Assembly (NCBI RefSeq): GCF_000243415.2
Contig: NZ_KI912270.1
Span: forward strand, 124,001 to 188,000
Source: Mycolicibacterium tusciae JS617
GTDB taxonomy: Bacteria > Actinomycetota > Actinomycetes > Mycobacteriales > Mycobacteriaceae
Direction of reading: 5' to 3'
Length of the DNA: 64,000 nt
Below are positions 9,344 to 27,013 of the stretch, one piece after another; positions within the stretch are counted from its first letter, which is position 1; the number at the start of each line of letters is the position of its first letter. The notes beneath the pieces were generated by a model. The model saw only the letters and a program-made list of their open reading frames with translations, did not search any database and was not told the DNA's origin. A program made the translations under genes and the position numbers.

Positions 9344-11101
9344 CCTGACTTAGGACACTGTCGCTGGGATTTCTGAGTTGCACTCGTTTGACCTGGCGTT
9401 TCCCCATGCTGGGGGCACTAATTGGGGCACTAAGCGGGTAGGTTTTGGTGGTGGCGTACGTGCGGAAGGTGCGCACCGCCTCGGGTGCGGTGGCGGTGCA
9501 GGTGGTGGCAAAACAGCGTGGCCGCCGCGAGATCCTGGCCCATGTCGGATCCGCTCACACCGATGCTGAGCTGGGCATTCTATTGGAGAAGGCCCGCGCG
9601 ATCGCCCTCGGTGATCAGAGCCAGCTCGAGTTCGAGGTACCAGCGCGCACCGAGTCGATCCATGATGTCTGCGACGGGAGCACCGCGACGCTGTTCAGGC
9701 CGCCGCCCGAGACCACAGGCGCCTCGGCCGGTCCGGGGCGCACAACGGGCACCAGTTCGCGGCTGCTGTACGAGGCGCTCGGCGCCACCTATGACGGGCT
9801 GGGTTTCGATGCCGTCGCCGATGAGGTGTTTCGGGATTTGGTGATCGCCCGGATCGTCGAGCCGACTAGCAAGCTCGACTCTCTTCGGGTCCTGACCGAC
9901 CTGGGAGCAAATACCGTGTCCTACAGGACCATTCAACGACACTTGCAGTCGATCAACACGGGCAGGTACCGGGATGTGATCACCAAGAAGTGTTTCGCGC
10001 ACTCCCGTGACCGGGGCACGTTGAGTCTGCTGCTCTACGACGTGACCACCCTGTACTTCGAGGCCGAGAACGAAGACGACCTGCGCAAAGTCGGCTATTC
10101 GAAAGAACGCCGGGTGGATCCACAGATCGTGGTCGGGTTGCTGGTGGACCGGACCGGGTTCCCGCTGGAGATCGGCTGCTTTGAAGGCAACACCGCCGAG
10201 ACCACCACGATCGTGGCGATCCTGGAAGGCTTTCAGAAGCGCCACGATTTGGCCGGGGTGCCGATGGTGGTGGCCGCTGACGCCGGCATGTTGTCCTGGA
10301 CTAATTTGAAAGCCCTTGATGGGTCCGGGTTTTCGTTCATTGTCGGTTCGCGTACCACCAAAGCCCCAGGGGATCTGGCCAGCCACTTCCACTGGCACGG
10401 CAATGCTTTCACCGATGGGCAGATCATCGACACTGTCACCTCGCGTCGCGGGTCCACGGTGGTCAACAACACCAAGCTCAAAGCCGAACCGGTCTGGACG
10501 GCGGTCGAGCATCCGAAAGCGTGGCGGGCGATCTGGCAGTACAGAGCTGCCCGGGCACGCCGCGATCAGAAAACCCTCGACGCCCAAGAAGTCCGGGCCA
10601 AGGAAATCATCGCCGGAGCGAAGAAGGCCAAGGCCACCCGGTTCGTCACCGTCGCCGGGGATCAGCGCACTCTCGATGAAGCCAGCCTGGCCCGCGCCCG
10701 CAGTCTGGTGGGCCTCAAAGGCTATGTCAGCAACATCGATGCCGCGCAGATGCCCGCCCGCGAGGTGATCGGTAAGTACCACGAGCTCTGGCACGTCGAG
10801 CGCTCATTCCGGATGTCCAAGACGGACCTGGCTGCCCGGCCGATATTCCACCACGTACGCGACTCGATCGAAGCGCACCTAAGCATCGTGTTCACCGCCC
10901 TGGCCGTGGCGCACGCCATCCAGGACAAGACCGGGCTGGCGATCGCCAACGTCGTCAAACAACTTCGCCCGCTGCGCAGCGCCACCATCACCATCAACGG
11001 CACCAGCCAGACCTTCCCGCCGCAGGTCCCTGCCGCCCAGGCCGACATCCTGGCTCATCTCGGCCTGAAAACGGGGCACTAACCAAATGTCCTAAGTCAG
11101 G
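9344..11101 (+). mobile_element. IS1634-family (IS1549-like) insertion sequence
   Basis: About 1758 bp, bounded by perfect 14-bp inverted repeats: CCTGACTTAGGACA at 9344-9357 and its reverse complement at 11088-11101. It carries one transposase gene nearly filling the element. The outer two bases of the right repeat also match the target, so the element may be 1754 bp with 12-bp repeats if those bases belong to ogt. The flanking duplication is 41-43 bp, in keeping with the long, variable duplications reported for IS1549 of M. smegmatis and IS1634 of Mycoplasma mycoides. The identical copies of the duplication suggest a recent insertion. Confidence 0.92.
9448..11082 (+). CDS. IS1634-family transposase
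   Basis: A transposase of about 544 residues that opens with AYVRKVRTASGAVAVQVV, a typical start for the IS1634 group. DDE-type catalytic residues are visible: Asp in LLLYDVTTLYFE, Asp in VVAADAGML, and Glu in YHELWHVERSFRMSKTDL, where the Y-x2-L-x3-E-x6-K spacing matches the IS4/IS1634 signature. The C-terminus shows the usual RPIFHHVRDSIEAHLSIVF. The start is one of several close codons (TTG 9445, GTG 9448, GTG 9451); GTG 9448 sits five bases after GGGTAGG. No frameshift or stop is present, so the element may still be active. Confidence 0.92.
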   Translation: MVAYVRKVRTASGAVAVQVVAKQRGRREILAHVGSAHTDAELGILLEKARAIALGDQSQLEFEVPARTESIHDVCDGSTATLFRPPPETTGASAGPGRTTGTSSRLLYEALGATYDGLGFDAVADEVFRDLVIARIVEPTSKLDSLRVLTDLGANTVSYRTIQRHLQSINTGRYRDVITKKCFAHSRDRGTLSLLLYDVTTLYFEAENEDDLRKVGYSKERRVDPQIVVGLLVDRTGFPLEIGCFEGNTAETTTIVAILEGFQKRHDLAGVPMVVAADAGMLSWTNLKALDGSGFSFIVGSRTTKAPGDLASHFHWHGNAFTDGQIIDTVTSRRGSTVVNNTKLKAEPVWTAVEHPKAWRAIWQYRAARARRDQKTLDAQEVRAKEIIAGAKKAKATRFVTVAGDQRTLDEASLARARSLVGLKGYVSNIDAAQMPAREVIGKYHELWHVERSFRMSKTDLAARPIFHHVRDSIEAHLSIVFTALAVAHAIQDKTGLAIANVVKQLRPLRSATITINGTSQTFPPQVPAAQADILAHLGLKTGH

Positions 11102-11142
11102 TCCTACGGCGAGATCGCCACACAGATCGGGTCGCCCGGCGC
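11102..11142 (+). repeat. 41-bp target-site duplication, right copy
   Basis: Identical to 9303-9343. Removing the element and one copy of this duplication restores the ogt reading frame exactly. Confidence 0.92.
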
Positions 11143-11337
11143 GTTTCGGGCGGTCGGGCTGGCCAACGGCCACAACCCGATCGGCATCATCGTGCCGTGC
11201 CATCGGGTGATCGGATCCAACGGCAGCCTCACCGGATACGGCGGCGGATTGCACCGGAAGCGGGCACTGCTCGACATGGAGAAGTCGCACAACGGTACAG
11301 CGCAGACATTGTTCTAGCTCGACCTAGTCCACAAATG

Positions 11338-11370
11338 CCTTTGCCCCCCAATAGAATTGGGGGGCAAAGG
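11338..11370. terminator. bidirectional intrinsic terminator between ogt and 5S rRNA
   Basis: A perfect 14-bp stem (CCTTTGCCCCCCAA) closes a 5-base loop. It lies 11 bp past the end of the 5S gene on the minus strand and 20 bp past the ogt stop on the plus strand. Short T-containing tracts follow on both sides (GCTTTAATTT on plus, CATTTG on minus), so it can stop both the rrn transcript and the alkA-ogt transcript. Confidence 0.85.
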
Positions 11371-11381
11371 GCTTTAATTTG

Positions 11382-11498
11382 TGTTCGGCGGTGTCCTACT
11401 TTTCCACCCGGGTTGGGTAGTATCATCGGCGCTGGCAGGCTTAGCTTCCGGGTTCGGGATGGGTCCGGGCGTTTCCCTGCCGCTATTGACCGCCGTAA
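11382..11498 (-). rRNA. rrf: 5S ribosomal RNA
   Basis: The minus strand reads TTACGGCGGTCAATAGCGGC and ends in GACACCGCCGAACA, the standard mycobacterial 5S ends, which pair with each other. The length of about 117 nt is normal. It lies about 100 bp downstream of the 23S gene, as the last gene of the operon. Confidence 0.95.
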
Positions 11499-11599
11499 CT
11501 TTATTCACTTTTCAAAGTGCCCCACTCTGGGTGGGGGGGTGTTATTTGGTGGTGGGGCGCAGTGGTTTGATGCGCGTGGATGTGTGTGGTTGCGGGCTT

Positions 11600-16715
<5,116 letters not shown>

Positions 16716-16839
16716 AACCCAACCCAAAGGTCAAGTGGAATTCGAATCAGAAAAATCCAATCCAACAAAAGACACCAAAAACTGGCATCAAAAAACATCC
16801 ACCCCTAAACGGGAAAAAGAGGTGAACAAAAAAACAACA

Positions 16840-16885
16840 AACAAAAACCACCAAACACACTATTGAGTTCTCAAACAACACACCC
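16840..16885 (-). promoter_or_regulatory. rrn leader antitermination region (BoxA-like)
   Basis: On the minus strand the leader reads TGTTTGAGAACTCAATAGTG followed by TGTTTGGTGG, which matches the conserved mycobacterial rrn leader segment with the Nus-factor BoxA-type element. It lies just downstream of the promoter and about 125 nt before mature 16S. The rest of the leader down to 16716 is A-rich on the plus strand and probably forms the 16S processing stem. Confidence 0.65.
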
Positions 16886-16905
16886 GGTTTTCAGGCAACC
16901 CTGCC

Positions 16906-16934
16906 ACTGTACTCCACGTGGTCAGGGAGGTCAA
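16906..16934 (-). promoter_or_regulatory. rrnA promoter (-35 TTGACC, -10 TACAGT)
   Basis: On the minus strand TTGACC (16929-16934) and TACAGT (16906-16911) are separated by exactly 17 bp, a good fit to the housekeeping sigma factor consensus. They lie about 100 bp downstream of the murA stop and about 190 bp upstream of mature 16S. Mycobacterial rrnA operons often have more than one promoter, and others may lie upstream in the murA-rrs gap; I cannot define them. Confidence 0.7.
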
Positions 16935-17026
16935 ACCTGGGCCACCATTCCATTTGGACTGGGGCCCTTGGCTTCTGGCTAAAGACTACGCCTCATCCGC
17001 CACAATCCCAAAAGGGGTCCCGGTAT

Positions 17027-18280
17027 CTAGGCGATCCGCTCGATCTCCGCTCCGAGGCTGACCAAGTTCTCGACGAACAGCGGGTACCCGCGATCGATGT
17101 GGAACACATCGTGAACCTCGGTGTCGCCGTCGGCGACCAGGCCGGCGAGCACCAGTCCGGCGCCTGCACGGATGTCCGACGACCACACCGGTGCGCTGGA
17201 CAACTGCGGGATCCCCCGCACCACGGCGTGGTGTCCGTCCGTGCGGGCGTCCGCACCGAGCCGGATCATTTCCTCGACGAAACGGAATCGCGCCTCGAAA
17301 ACGTTCTCGGTGATGATCGACGTGCCGTCCGCGATGGACGCAAGTCCGATGGCCATCGGTTGCAAGTCCGTCGGGAATCCGGGGAACGGCAGCGTCGCGA
17401 CGTTGACCGCCTTGGGCCGCTCGTACTGGACAATCCGGAATCCGTTGTCGTCCTGTGTGACGGTCGCGCCGGCGTCATGCAGTTTGTGCAGCACCAATTG
17501 CAGGTGCTGGGGGTCGACTCCGGTGACCGAGATATCGCCGCGGGTCATGGCTGCCGCGATACCCCAGGTTGCGGCGACGATGCGGTCGCCGATCACCCGG
17601 TGCTCGGTGGGATGCAGGCGGTCGACGCCGGTGATCGTCATCGTCGGCGTCCCGGCGCCCGAGATCTGGGCGCCCATCTGGTTGAGCATCGTGCACAGGT
17701 CGACGACGTCGGGCTCGCGCGCAGCGTTGTGAATGGTAGTCACGCCCTCGGCGACGACCGCGGCCATCAGAATGTTCTCGGTGGCACCCACCGAGGGGAA
17801 CTCCAGCTGAATCTCGGCGCCTCGCAGGTGATCCGCTTCGGCCACGACGCAGCCGTGCTCGATGTTGCACCGCGCACCCAGCTGACGCAGTCCGGCCTGA
17901 TGCATGTCCAGAGGCCGCGACCCGATCGCGTCGCCACCCGGCAAGGCGACTTTGGCGCGCTTGCACCGACCGACCAGCGGGCCGAGGACACACACCGACG
18001 CGCGGAACTGCCGCACCGCCGCGAAATCCGCGTCGTACTTGGGTTCGTCGGGCGAGGTGATCCGCACGACATCGCCGTATAGCTCGACGGTCGCCCCGAG
18101 GCCCCGCAGCACCTCGGCCATCAGCGGCACATCCAGGATGTCGGGGCAGTTCGTGATCGTGCTGACGCCCTCAGCCAGTAGCGATGCCGCCATCAGCTTC
18201 AGAACGCTGTTCTTCGCTCCCCCGACGGCAACTTCGCCCGCTAACCGGTTGCCACCGGTCACCACGAAACGCTCGCTCAC
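17027..18280 (-). CDS. murA: UDP-N-acetylglucosamine 1-carboxyvinyltransferase MurA
   Basis: A 417-residue enzyme that transfers enolpyruvate from PEP to UDP-GlcNAc, the first committed step of peptidoglycan synthesis, in the cytoplasm. It starts at GTG 18280 (reads [15 protein letters not shown]) and shows [28 protein letters not shown] and [15 protein letters not shown]. In the active-site loop the residue that is Cys115 in E. coli is Asp117 here ([11 protein letters not shown]). As in M. tuberculosis, this replaces the nucleophile attacked by fosfomycin and is known to give intrinsic resistance. The gene lies directly upstream of rrn in the same direction and is divergent from the adenosyltransferase gene. 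Confidence 0.97.
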   Translation of the reverse strand: MSERFVVTGGNRLAGEVAVGGAKNSVLKLMAASLLAEGVSTITNCPDILDVPLMAEVLRGLGATVELYGDVVRITSPDEPKYDADFAAVRQFRASVCVLGPLVGRCKRAKVALPGGDAIGSRPLDMHQAGLRQLGARCNIEHGCVVAEADHLRGAEIQLEFPSVGATENILMAAVVAEGVTTIHNAAREPDVVDLCTMLNQMGAQISGAGTPTMTITGVDRLHPTEHRVIGDRIVAATWGIAAAMTRGDISVTGVDPQHLQLVLHKLHDAGATVTQDDNGFRIVQYERPKAVNVATLPFPGFPTDLQPMAIGLASIADGTSIITENVFEARFRFVEEMIRLGADARTDGHHAVVRGIPQLSSAPVWSSDIRAGAGLVLAGLVADGDTEVHDVFHIDRGYPLFVENLVSLGAEIERIA

Positions 18281-18360
18281 GCCGGTCAGTGTAAACAGCG
18301 TCGTGGGCCGTGTCAGTTTCCCGACAGCATTCAAGCCACCTTCTCCGGTACGGTTTTCCC

Positions 18361-18927
18361 ATGGCAGTTCATCTGACCCGCATCTATACGCGGACGGGCG
18401 ATGACGGAACCACTGGACTGAGCGATTTCAGCAGGGTGTCGAAGAACGACGCCCGGCTCGCGGCATATGCCGACTGTGACGAAACCAATGCCGCCATCGG
18501 CGTGGCGGTCGCACTGGGAAACCCGGGGGAGCAAATTCTCAAGGTTCTCAGGCAGATTCAGAACGATCTCTTCGATGCAGGCGCAGACCTCTCCACGCCT
18601 GTCATCGAGAACCCCGAACACCCTCCCTTGCGGATCTCGCAAAGCTACATCGACCGGTTGGAGGCGTGGTGCGATGAATTCAATGAGCCGCTACCGGCCT
18701 TGAATTCCTTTGTACTGCCCGGCGGTTCGCCGCTGTCTGCCCTACTGCATGTCGCCCGCGCGGTGGCTCGGCGCGCCGAGCGGTCAGCCTGGGTGGCGGT
18801 GGAAACACACGGCGAAACGATCAGTGTGCTGCCGGCCAAATATCTCAACCGGCTGTCAGATCTGCTGTTCATTCTGTCTCGGGCGGCCAACCCGGATGGC
18901 GACGTACTTTGGAAGCCGGGCGGATGA
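18361..18927 (+). CDS. cob(I)alamin adenosyltransferase, PduO type
   Basis: A 188-residue protein ([20 protein letters not shown]) with the PduO ATP-binding start TRTGDDGTT. The C-terminal signature is [14 protein letters not shown] followed by [16 protein letters not shown]. It adds the 5'-deoxyadenosyl group to cob(I)alamin to make coenzyme B12, needed for example by methylmalonyl-CoA mutase; the epimerase of that pathway lies elsewhere in this window. The length is normal. It is divergent from murA with an 80-bp gap and corresponds to Rv1314c. Confidence 0.92.
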   Translation: MAVHLTRIYTRTGDDGTTGLSDFSRVSKNDARLAAYADCDETNAAIGVAVALGNPGEQILKVLRQIQNDLFDAGADLSTPVIENPEHPPLRISQSYIDRLEAWCDEFNEPLPALNSFVLPGGSPLSALLHVARAVARRAERSAWVAVETHGETISVLPAKYLNRLSDLLFILSRAANPDGDVLWKPGG

Positions 18928-18967
18928 GCGCTCGCGCGAAGACCAATAAACAAGGTCCCGCAACAGG

Positions 18968-19414
18968 TTAGGACGTCCGGCGTCGCGCACGTGGGGATGG
19001 TCTCGACTCCACCCACGACAAAAAGGCGGTCAGCGCGCCGCGATCCAATGCCACCTCATAGCCGCGCCGGCGCTCGGGGCCGGTATCCCGCAGCTCGAGG
19101 ACCACGATTTCGTCTGTCATGATGTCGAATTCGTCGCCTCGCGGTGTACGGCGGGACACGATCTCCAACCCGCGACGGCTCAGTGTGCGATCCGGCCACC
19201 ATCGAATGCTGGACAACCGGTAGAAGCCGGCTTCCCCACCGTGGTACCGCATTACACCGTGGCGCCATCCGTGACCGCCGACCGCGGGAACGTCACGCAA
19301 GATCGCGGCGGTACCGCCAACCTGCCGAAGTTTCCACAACCGGTAGCACATCATCAGGACGACCACCAGCAGCACGCCAATCAGCGCGACCATGAGGAAC
19401 ATGGACACGCTCAT
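18968..19414 (-). CDS. DUF2550 family single-pass membrane protein
   Basis: A 148-residue protein with one N-terminal membrane helix (residues about 4-24, MFLMVALIGVLLVVVLMMCY) followed by a basic cytoplasmic-type domain with WRHGVMRYHGGEAGFYRLSS. It is the Rv1312 equivalent and follows atpC by 7 bp, so it is the last gene of the ATP synthase transcript. Its role is unknown; the constant linkage to atp genes in mycobacteria suggests a membrane or energy-related function, which is inference. Confidence 0.85.
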   Translation of the reverse strand: MSVSMFLMVALIGVLLVVVLMMCYRLWKLRQVGGTAAILRDVPAVGGHGWRHGVMRYHGGEAGFYRLSSIRWWPDRTLSRRGLEIVSRRTPRGDEFDIMTDEIVVLELRDTGPERRRGYEVALDRGALTAFLSWVESRPSPRARRRTS

Positions 19415-19421
19415 CGGCCGC

Positions 19422-19787
19422 CTAGTCGATCTGGCCTAGAGCGCGTAGACGCGCTCTGCCCCATGCTGCGGTGCGCTCGTCCTCGGACTCTGAGTCTTGC
19501 TTTGCGCTGTCGCCGTTGATCTCTGACTCGAACTCCGCGTTCTCGACCAGGATCCGCACCGTCTCCTCGGTGACCGAGAGAAACCCACCGTCAACGGCGA
19601 TCCGCAGATCGTCTTCGCCTTCGCGTTCGACGCGCACCATCGCGTCGTCGACGAGCTGGGCCACCAGCGGAATGTGATGCGGCAGAATGCCGATCTCACC
19701 GGCGGTGGTGCGGGTGAAAACGAAACTGGCCTCACCCGACCAGAGTTCGCGCTCGACGGCGACGATCTCTACGGTCATTTCGGCCAT
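19422..19787 (-). CDS. atpC: ATP synthase epsilon subunit
   Basis: A 121-residue epsilon subunit of F1. The N-terminal beta-sandwich ([36 protein letters not shown]) is complete. The C-terminal helical part is short, as in other mycobacteria, and ends in [12 protein letters not shown]. Epsilon couples rotation of gamma to the c ring and regulates ATP hydrolysis. It sits 3 bp after atpD. Confidence 0.96.
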   Translation of the reverse strand: MAEMTVEIVAVERELWSGEASFVFTRTTAGEIGILPHHIPLVAQLVDDAMVRVEREGEDDLRIAVDGGFLSVTEETVRILVENAEFESEINGDSAKQDSESEDERTAAWGRARLRALGQID

Positions 19788-19790
19788 GAG

Positions 19791-22258
<2,468 letters not shown>

Positions 22259-22283
22259 CTAGCTCTCCAGACCCCTTCTGGTC

Positions 22284-23924
22284 CTACTTCTTCGGCTTGC
22301 GGACCTTGACGGATTCCTTTTCGACGTCCTCTTCGTCCATCGCTTCGGAATCAGCCTCGTTCACCACAACCGAACTACCGTCGGTGGCCGAGAAGCCCTT
22401 CTTGAACTCGTTGATGACGTCGTTCAGCTTCTCTTCGGTCTCTTCGGGAAGCTTCTTCGTCTCCCGAATCTCCTTCAGGATGTCGTCATGGGACGCCTTG
22501 ACGTGTTCCAGGACCTCCTGCTCGAAGCGCGAGACATCCTCGACGGGAACCGAATCCAGGTGGCCCTTGGTGCCGAGGAAGATCGCGACGACCTGGTCCT
22601 CGACCGCATACGGCGTGTACTGCGGCTGCTTGAGCAGCTCGACCAGGCGAGCACCCCGTTCCAGCTGTGCTTTGGATGCGGCGTCCAGATCCGAGGCGAA
22701 GGCGGCGAAGGCTTCCAGTTCGCGGTACTGCGACAGCTCCAGACGCAGCGAGCCTGCAACCTCTTTCATTGCCTTGATCTGTGCGGCGCCACCGACGCGC
22801 GACACCGACACACCGACGTTGATGGCCGGGCGTACGCCCTGGTTGAACAGGTCAGACTCCAGGAAGCACTGGCCGTCGGTGATCGAGATGACGTTGGTCG
22901 GGATGAACGCCGAGATGTCGTTGGCCTTGGTCTCGATGATCGGCAGCCCGGTCATCGATCCACCGCCCAGCTCGTCGGACAGCTTTGCGCAGCGCTCCAG
23001 GAGACGAGAGTGCAGGTAGAAGACGTCGCCAGGGAAGGCTTCGCGGCCCGGCGGGCGGCGCAGCAGCAGCGAGATCGCGCGATACGCGTCGGCCTGCTTG
23101 GAGAGGTCGTCGAAGACGATCAGCACATGCTTGCCGTCGTACATCCACTCCTGGCCAATGGCCGACCCGGTATACGGCGCAAGCCATTTGAAGCCGGCGG
23201 CGTCGGAGGCGGGCGCGGCGACGATGGTGGTGTACTCCATCGCGCCACCGTCCTCGAGCGCCTGCTTGACGGAGGCGATCGTGGTGCCCTTCTGGCCGAT
23301 CGCGACGTACACGCAGCGCACCTGTTGCGTGGGATCGCCCGTCTCCCAGTTCTGGCGCTGGTTGAGGATGGTGTCGACGCACACCGCGGTCTTGCCGGTC
23401 TTGCGGTCGCCGATGATCAGCTGGCGCTGGCCGCGGCCGATCGGAGTCTGGCTGTCGATGGCCTTGATACCGGTCTGCAGCGGCTCGCTCACACCCTGGC
23501 GCTGGACGACCGAGGGCGCCTGCAGCTCCAGCACGCGACGGGTGTCGGACTCGATGTCGCCCTGGCCGTCGATGGGCTGTCCCAGCGGGTTGATGACGCG
23601 TCCGAGGAACGCGTCGCCGACCGGAACCGAGAGCACGTCGCCGGTGCGCTTGACCTGCTGGCCCTCTTCGATTTTCTCGAAGTCGCCGAGGATCACCGCG
23701 CCGACGCTGTGTTCGTCGAGGTTCAGCGCCACCCCGAGCACACCGCCAGGGAACTCGAGCAGCTCCTGGGTCATGACCGAGGGCAGACCCTCGACGTGGG
23801 CGATACCGTCGCCCGCGTCGATAACGGTGCCGATCTCTTCGCGCTCGGTGTCGGCGGAAAACGAAGTTACGTAGTCCTCGACAGCGCTCTCGATGTCAGA
23901 AGCGGAGATTGTCAACTCTGCCAT
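22284..23924 (-). CDS. atpA: ATP synthase alpha subunit
   Basis: A 546-residue non-catalytic subunit. The Walker A region is [15 protein letters not shown], and [19 protein letters not shown] is an alpha signature. The C-terminal extension after about residue 512 ([20 protein letters not shown] to RKPKK) is the mycobacterial alpha tail, which is known to restrain ATP hydrolysis by contacting gamma. The extension is complete here, consistent with an enzyme that mainly synthesises ATP. Confidence 0.97.
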   Translation of the reverse strand: MAELTISASDIESAVEDYVTSFSADTEREEIGTVIDAGDGIAHVEGLPSVMTQELLEFPGGVLGVALNLDEHSVGAVILGDFEKIEEGQQVKRTGDVLSVPVGDAFLGRVINPLGQPIDGQGDIESDTRRVLELQAPSVVQRQGVSEPLQTGIKAIDSQTPIGRGQRQLIIGDRKTGKTAVCVDTILNQRQNWETGDPTQQVRCVYVAIGQKGTTIASVKQALEDGGAMEYTTIVAAPASDAAGFKWLAPYTGSAIGQEWMYDGKHVLIVFDDLSKQADAYRAISLLLRRPPGREAFPGDVFYLHSRLLERCAKLSDELGGGSMTGLPIIETKANDISAFIPTNVISITDGQCFLESDLFNQGVRPAINVGVSVSRVGGAAQIKAMKEVAGSLRLELSQYRELEAFAAFASDLDAASKAQLERGARLVELLKQPQYTPYAVEDQVVAIFLGTKGHLDSVPVEDVSRFEQEVLEHVKASHDDILKEIRETKKLPEETEEKLNDVINEFKKGFSATDGSSVVVNEADSEAMDEEDVEKESVKVRKPKK

Positions 23925-24023
23925 GGTTGTTCGTCTTCCTACCTTGCGTTAACGGGTGGTCTTCTGTTGTTCGGTGAAGCGTGGTGTCGGTCTTAAGTTG
24001 TCGCTTCCTCGCGCAAGCGCTCG

Positions 24024-25358
24024 TCAGTCCGGCAGCTGGCTCTCGGCGGCCGCCAGGCGGGACGCGATCGAGCCGTCGATTACCTCGTCGCCGACGGTGA
24101 TGGAGAGGCCGCCGAGGAGTTCGGGGGCGACGTGCAACTGCACGGCCACTGGATGCCCGTAGATACGGGTGAGCACCTCGGTCAGTCGGGTGTGCTGCGC
24201 GTCGGAGAGCTCGGCCGCCGCGGTGACGTGGGCAACGACCTCGCCCCGCCGCGCAACCGCGAGCTCGGCCAGGTCGACAACGGCTTCGTCGGCCCGTTCG
24301 CCGCGCAGCAGCCGCACGGTCTGCGCAAGCAGCGCCTTGGCCGTCTGGTTCACGTTCTCGCCTTCGAGCACCTTGTCCAGCAAGGCGACTCGACCGTCCG
24401 CGGCAGTGGTGTAGTCGCTCAGCAACGAGGTCAGCCGCGGCTGGGCATCGAGGACCCGGCCGAACCGGAACAGCTGATCCTCCACGTCGTCGACCTCGTC
24501 GTTGACCTCCGCGAGCTTCAGCAGGGCCAGCCGTGCGATGTGCTCGATGCCCACCAGAAGGTCGGCTTCGGCCGACCAGCGCTGAGAAACGGCCGTGCGC
24601 AACAGATCCAGGGTGTGATCGTCGACCTTGCCCGAGAACAGACGCTCGATCAGCGTCACCTTGGCCTGCGGGTTGTCGCTCGGTTCCGCCAGGTGCTTAT
24701 TTAAGCTCGGCTGGTCCACGAGCAACGCGACCACCGCCGCCAGTTCATCTGCGACTGTGGTGAGACCGGGTCCGCGCAGGCGCCCGGCGACGTTGTCGAA
24801 CTCCTCCGACAGTGCCGAGAGTGCCTGCCTGCTGGCGGAACGCAGCCTGGCCGATGCGCCGGTTTCGATCGCCACGGTCGACGGCGCCATGTCGTCGAGA
24901 TCGTCGAGGAAGCGGTCGACGGTTGCCCCCTGGGCGGCAGGATCGGCGACGTGCTCACGAACAAGATCGGCTGCCTTCTGCACGGCTCCTTCACCGAGGC
25001 CGCTGCGAAGCTGCCGAATGAGCTGCTGGCGCATCAGCTGAACTTGCTGTGCGCCCTGAACCTTGATTCGTTCGGCATCGACAGCAGCCTGCTCCTGCAA
25101 CTGCGCGGCGATTCGCTCTGAATCCTGTCGTGCCTCGTCGGTCACCTTGGCCGATGAGGCCTCGGCATCCTCGACCGCCCTGGCGTGCATCGCGTCGGCG
25201 TCTTCGAGTTTCTTCGCCGCCTCGGCGCTTTCTGCGAGGGCGGTGCGGATCGCGTCCTGCTGCTTGTGCATCATGTCGCGCACCAGCGGAACGACCCACT
25301 TCATGAGAATGAAGACGATGACCGCGAAGCCGATCAGCTGGCCGATGAAAGTCGACAT
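24024..25358 (-). CDS. atpH: fused ATP synthase b'-delta subunit
   Basis: A 444-residue fusion typical of mycobacteria. Residues 1-25 are a membrane helix ([22 protein letters not shown]), residues about 30-170 a long b-type coiled coil, and residues about 270-440 the delta domain that caps F1 (ending [16 protein letters not shown]). It forms half of the peripheral stalk together with atpF. It begins 1 bp after the atpF stop. About 100 bp separate it from atpA, the largest gap within the operon core. Confidence 0.95.
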   Translation of the reverse strand: MSTFIGQLIGFAVIVFILMKWVVPLVRDMMHKQQDAIRTALAESAEAAKKLEDADAMHARAVEDAEASSAKVTDEARQDSERIAAQLQEQAAVDAERIKVQGAQQVQLMRQQLIRQLRSGLGEGAVQKAADLVREHVADPAAQGATVDRFLDDLDDMAPSTVAIETGASARLRSASRQALSALSEEFDNVAGRLRGPGLTTVADELAAVVALLVDQPSLNKHLAEPSDNPQAKVTLIERLFSGKVDDHTLDLLRTAVSQRWSAEADLLVGIEHIARLALLKLAEVNDEVDDVEDQLFRFGRVLDAQPRLTSLLSDYTTAADGRVALLDKVLEGENVNQTAKALLAQTVRLLRGERADEAVVDLAELAVARRGEVVAHVTAAAELSDAQHTRLTEVLTRIYGHPVAVQLHVAPELLGGLSITVGDEVIDGSIASRLAAAESQLPD

Positions 25359-25859
25359 CTATTGCTTCCCACCTGGTTTCACGTCTACGCCGAGAATCTT
25401 GCTGGCAAGCGTGGCGGACAGGCTGTCAACAGACGAGTACAGCTCAGTCTGGGTTGCCGCGCCCTGCGCCGAAAGCCGGTGTTCGGCGTCTTGCACGGTT
25501 TGGGCGACCTCTCCGCTTGCCTCGGCGCGCTTCTCGTCGATGACCTTGCGGCCCGCCGTTCGAGCCTCGTCGCGGATGGCCGACGCTTCACCGCGCGCGC
25601 CGGACATCTTCTCGTCGTAGTCGGCTTGAGCGGCCGCGAGTTGCTCGGCCGACTTGCGGTTGTCGGCCGACGTCTTCGCCAACATGGCTTCCCGTGCGGC
25701 CAGCACCTTGCCAACCGGTGGAACCACCCACTTCCAGATCACGGCGAGCGTGATCAGGAAGATGAGCAGCACTGCGAAGAAGGTGCCGTTGGGGACCAGA
25801 AAGTTGCTCTGTCCCCCACCCTCTTCCGCGGCGAGGATCGTCGTGGTCAGTTCGGTCAT
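25359..25859 (-). CDS. atpF: ATP synthase b subunit
   Basis: A 166-residue stalk subunit with one membrane helix (residues about 28-48, [20 protein letters not shown]) and a long charged helix. The start at 25859 leaves a short N-terminal stretch before the helix, as in M. tuberculosis. It pairs with the b-part of the fused AtpH to form the peripheral stalk. Confidence 0.94.
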   Translation of the reverse strand: MTELTTTILAAEEGGGQSNFLVPNGTFFAVLLIFLITLAVIWKWVVPPVGKVLAAREAMLAKTSADNRKSAEQLAAAQADYDEKMSGARGEASAIRDEARTAGRKVIDEKRAEASGEVAQTVQDAEHRLSAQGAATQTELYSSVDSLSATLASKILGVDVKPGGKQ

Positions 25860-25868
25860 GCTGTCGGA

Positions 25869-26201
<333 letters not shown>

Positions 26202-26208
26202 CTAGCGC

Positions 26209-27003
26209 TCAGTGGTGCTCGTCGTCGAGTTCCATCGATTGACTGAAGTACAGGATCGTCAGCAGCGAGAAGATGAACGCCTGGATCAGTCCGACGAAGA
26301 GGTCGAACGTCTTCCAGATCGCGTTGGGCGCCCACTGGATGTACCAGGGGAACATTGCGATCAGCGCCACCAGGATGCCGCCGGCGAAGATGTTGCCGAA
26401 AAGTCGCAATGCCAACGAGATCGGCTTTGCGAGTTCCTCGACGATGTTGATCGGCGCCAAGAGCGCGACGTGGCCCTTGACCACCTTGATCGGGTGACCG
26501 ATGATGCCACGCCGCCAGATCCCGGCCGCGTGGTAGCAGATGAATACGAACAGGGCGAGCGCGAGCACGAAGTTGATGTCTGATGCCGGCGGCTTGTAGA
26601 GCTCCGCCGCGGCTCCGTCGGATCCGCCGTACTGCAGTGGCAGCACCGCCAGCCAGTTGGAGATGAGGATGAAGACAAAGATCGCTACGGCCAACGGCAG
26701 GACGAAGGGCGCGACCTTCATGCCGATCGCGCTCTCGATCTGGTTGCGCATCTGGATGGTCAGCGCCTCCCAGAACAGCTGCACCCCACCGGGAACGCCC
26801 GTCGACGTGACCTTGACTCGCAGGACGAACGCAAGGGCGATGACGATCAGCGCGGTGATCCCGGTCGCCATGATCGTGTCGCCGTTGAACGTCATGCCGA
26901 ACAACTCGAACACCATCGTGTGATGGCCGACGTGGATGGTGGCGCCACCCTCTTCTGCGGCGGCGAGGACGATCTGCGACGTCTCTGTCGTAGCCCAGTT
27001 CAT
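26209..27003 (-). CDS. atpB: ATP synthase a subunit
   Basis: A 264-residue membrane stator subunit with about six helices that forms the proton half-channels. The essential arginine is in [19 protein letters not shown]. The start at 27003 is 10 bp after the atpI stop. It follows the standard operon order atpI-B-E-F-H-A-G-D-C. Confidence 0.95.
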   Translation of the reverse strand: MNWATTETSQIVLAAAEEGGATIHVGHHTMVFELFGMTFNGDTIMATGITALIVIALAFVLRVKVTSTGVPGGVQLFWEALTIQMRNQIESAIGMKVAPFVLPLAVAIFVFILISNWLAVLPLQYGGSDGAAAELYKPPASDINFVLALALFVFICYHAAGIWRRGIIGHPIKVVKGHVALLAPINIVEELAKPISLALRLFGNIFAGGILVALIAMFPWYIQWAPNAIWKTFDLFVGLIQAFIFSLLTILYFSQSMELDDEHH

Positions 27004-27013
27004 GAAACCCTGC

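Larger units (their letters stand above)
9018..11317 (+). pseudogene. ogt: O6-methylguanine-DNA methyltransferase split by an insertion sequence
   Basis: The 5' part (9018-9343) encodes METLQFRAVHSPVGLL to GSPGA, and the 3' part (11143-11317) continues exactly in frame with [14 protein letters not shown], the active-site PCHRV and the end AQTLF. Joined, they give a normal Ogt of about 166 residues. Between them sits a 1.76-kb insertion sequence plus one copy of its target duplication. As it stands, the upstream part stops at 9353 after 111 residues, before the methyl-accepting cysteine, so the product cannot work. Ogt removes methyl groups from O6-methylguanine. Whether another copy exists elsewhere in the genome cannot be seen here. 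Confidence 0.93.

Noticed and set aside
7149..9476. A 775-codon open frame antisense to alkA and ogt
   Set aside because: It lies opposite the clearly coding Ada-AlkA fusion; high G+C in third codon positions keeps the antisense frame open. Its translation has no domain structure.
22488..23996. A 502-codon open frame antisense to atpA
   Set aside because: It mirrors the conserved alpha subunit; the Val/Asp/Leu/Arg-rich translation is typical of a G+C-driven shadow.
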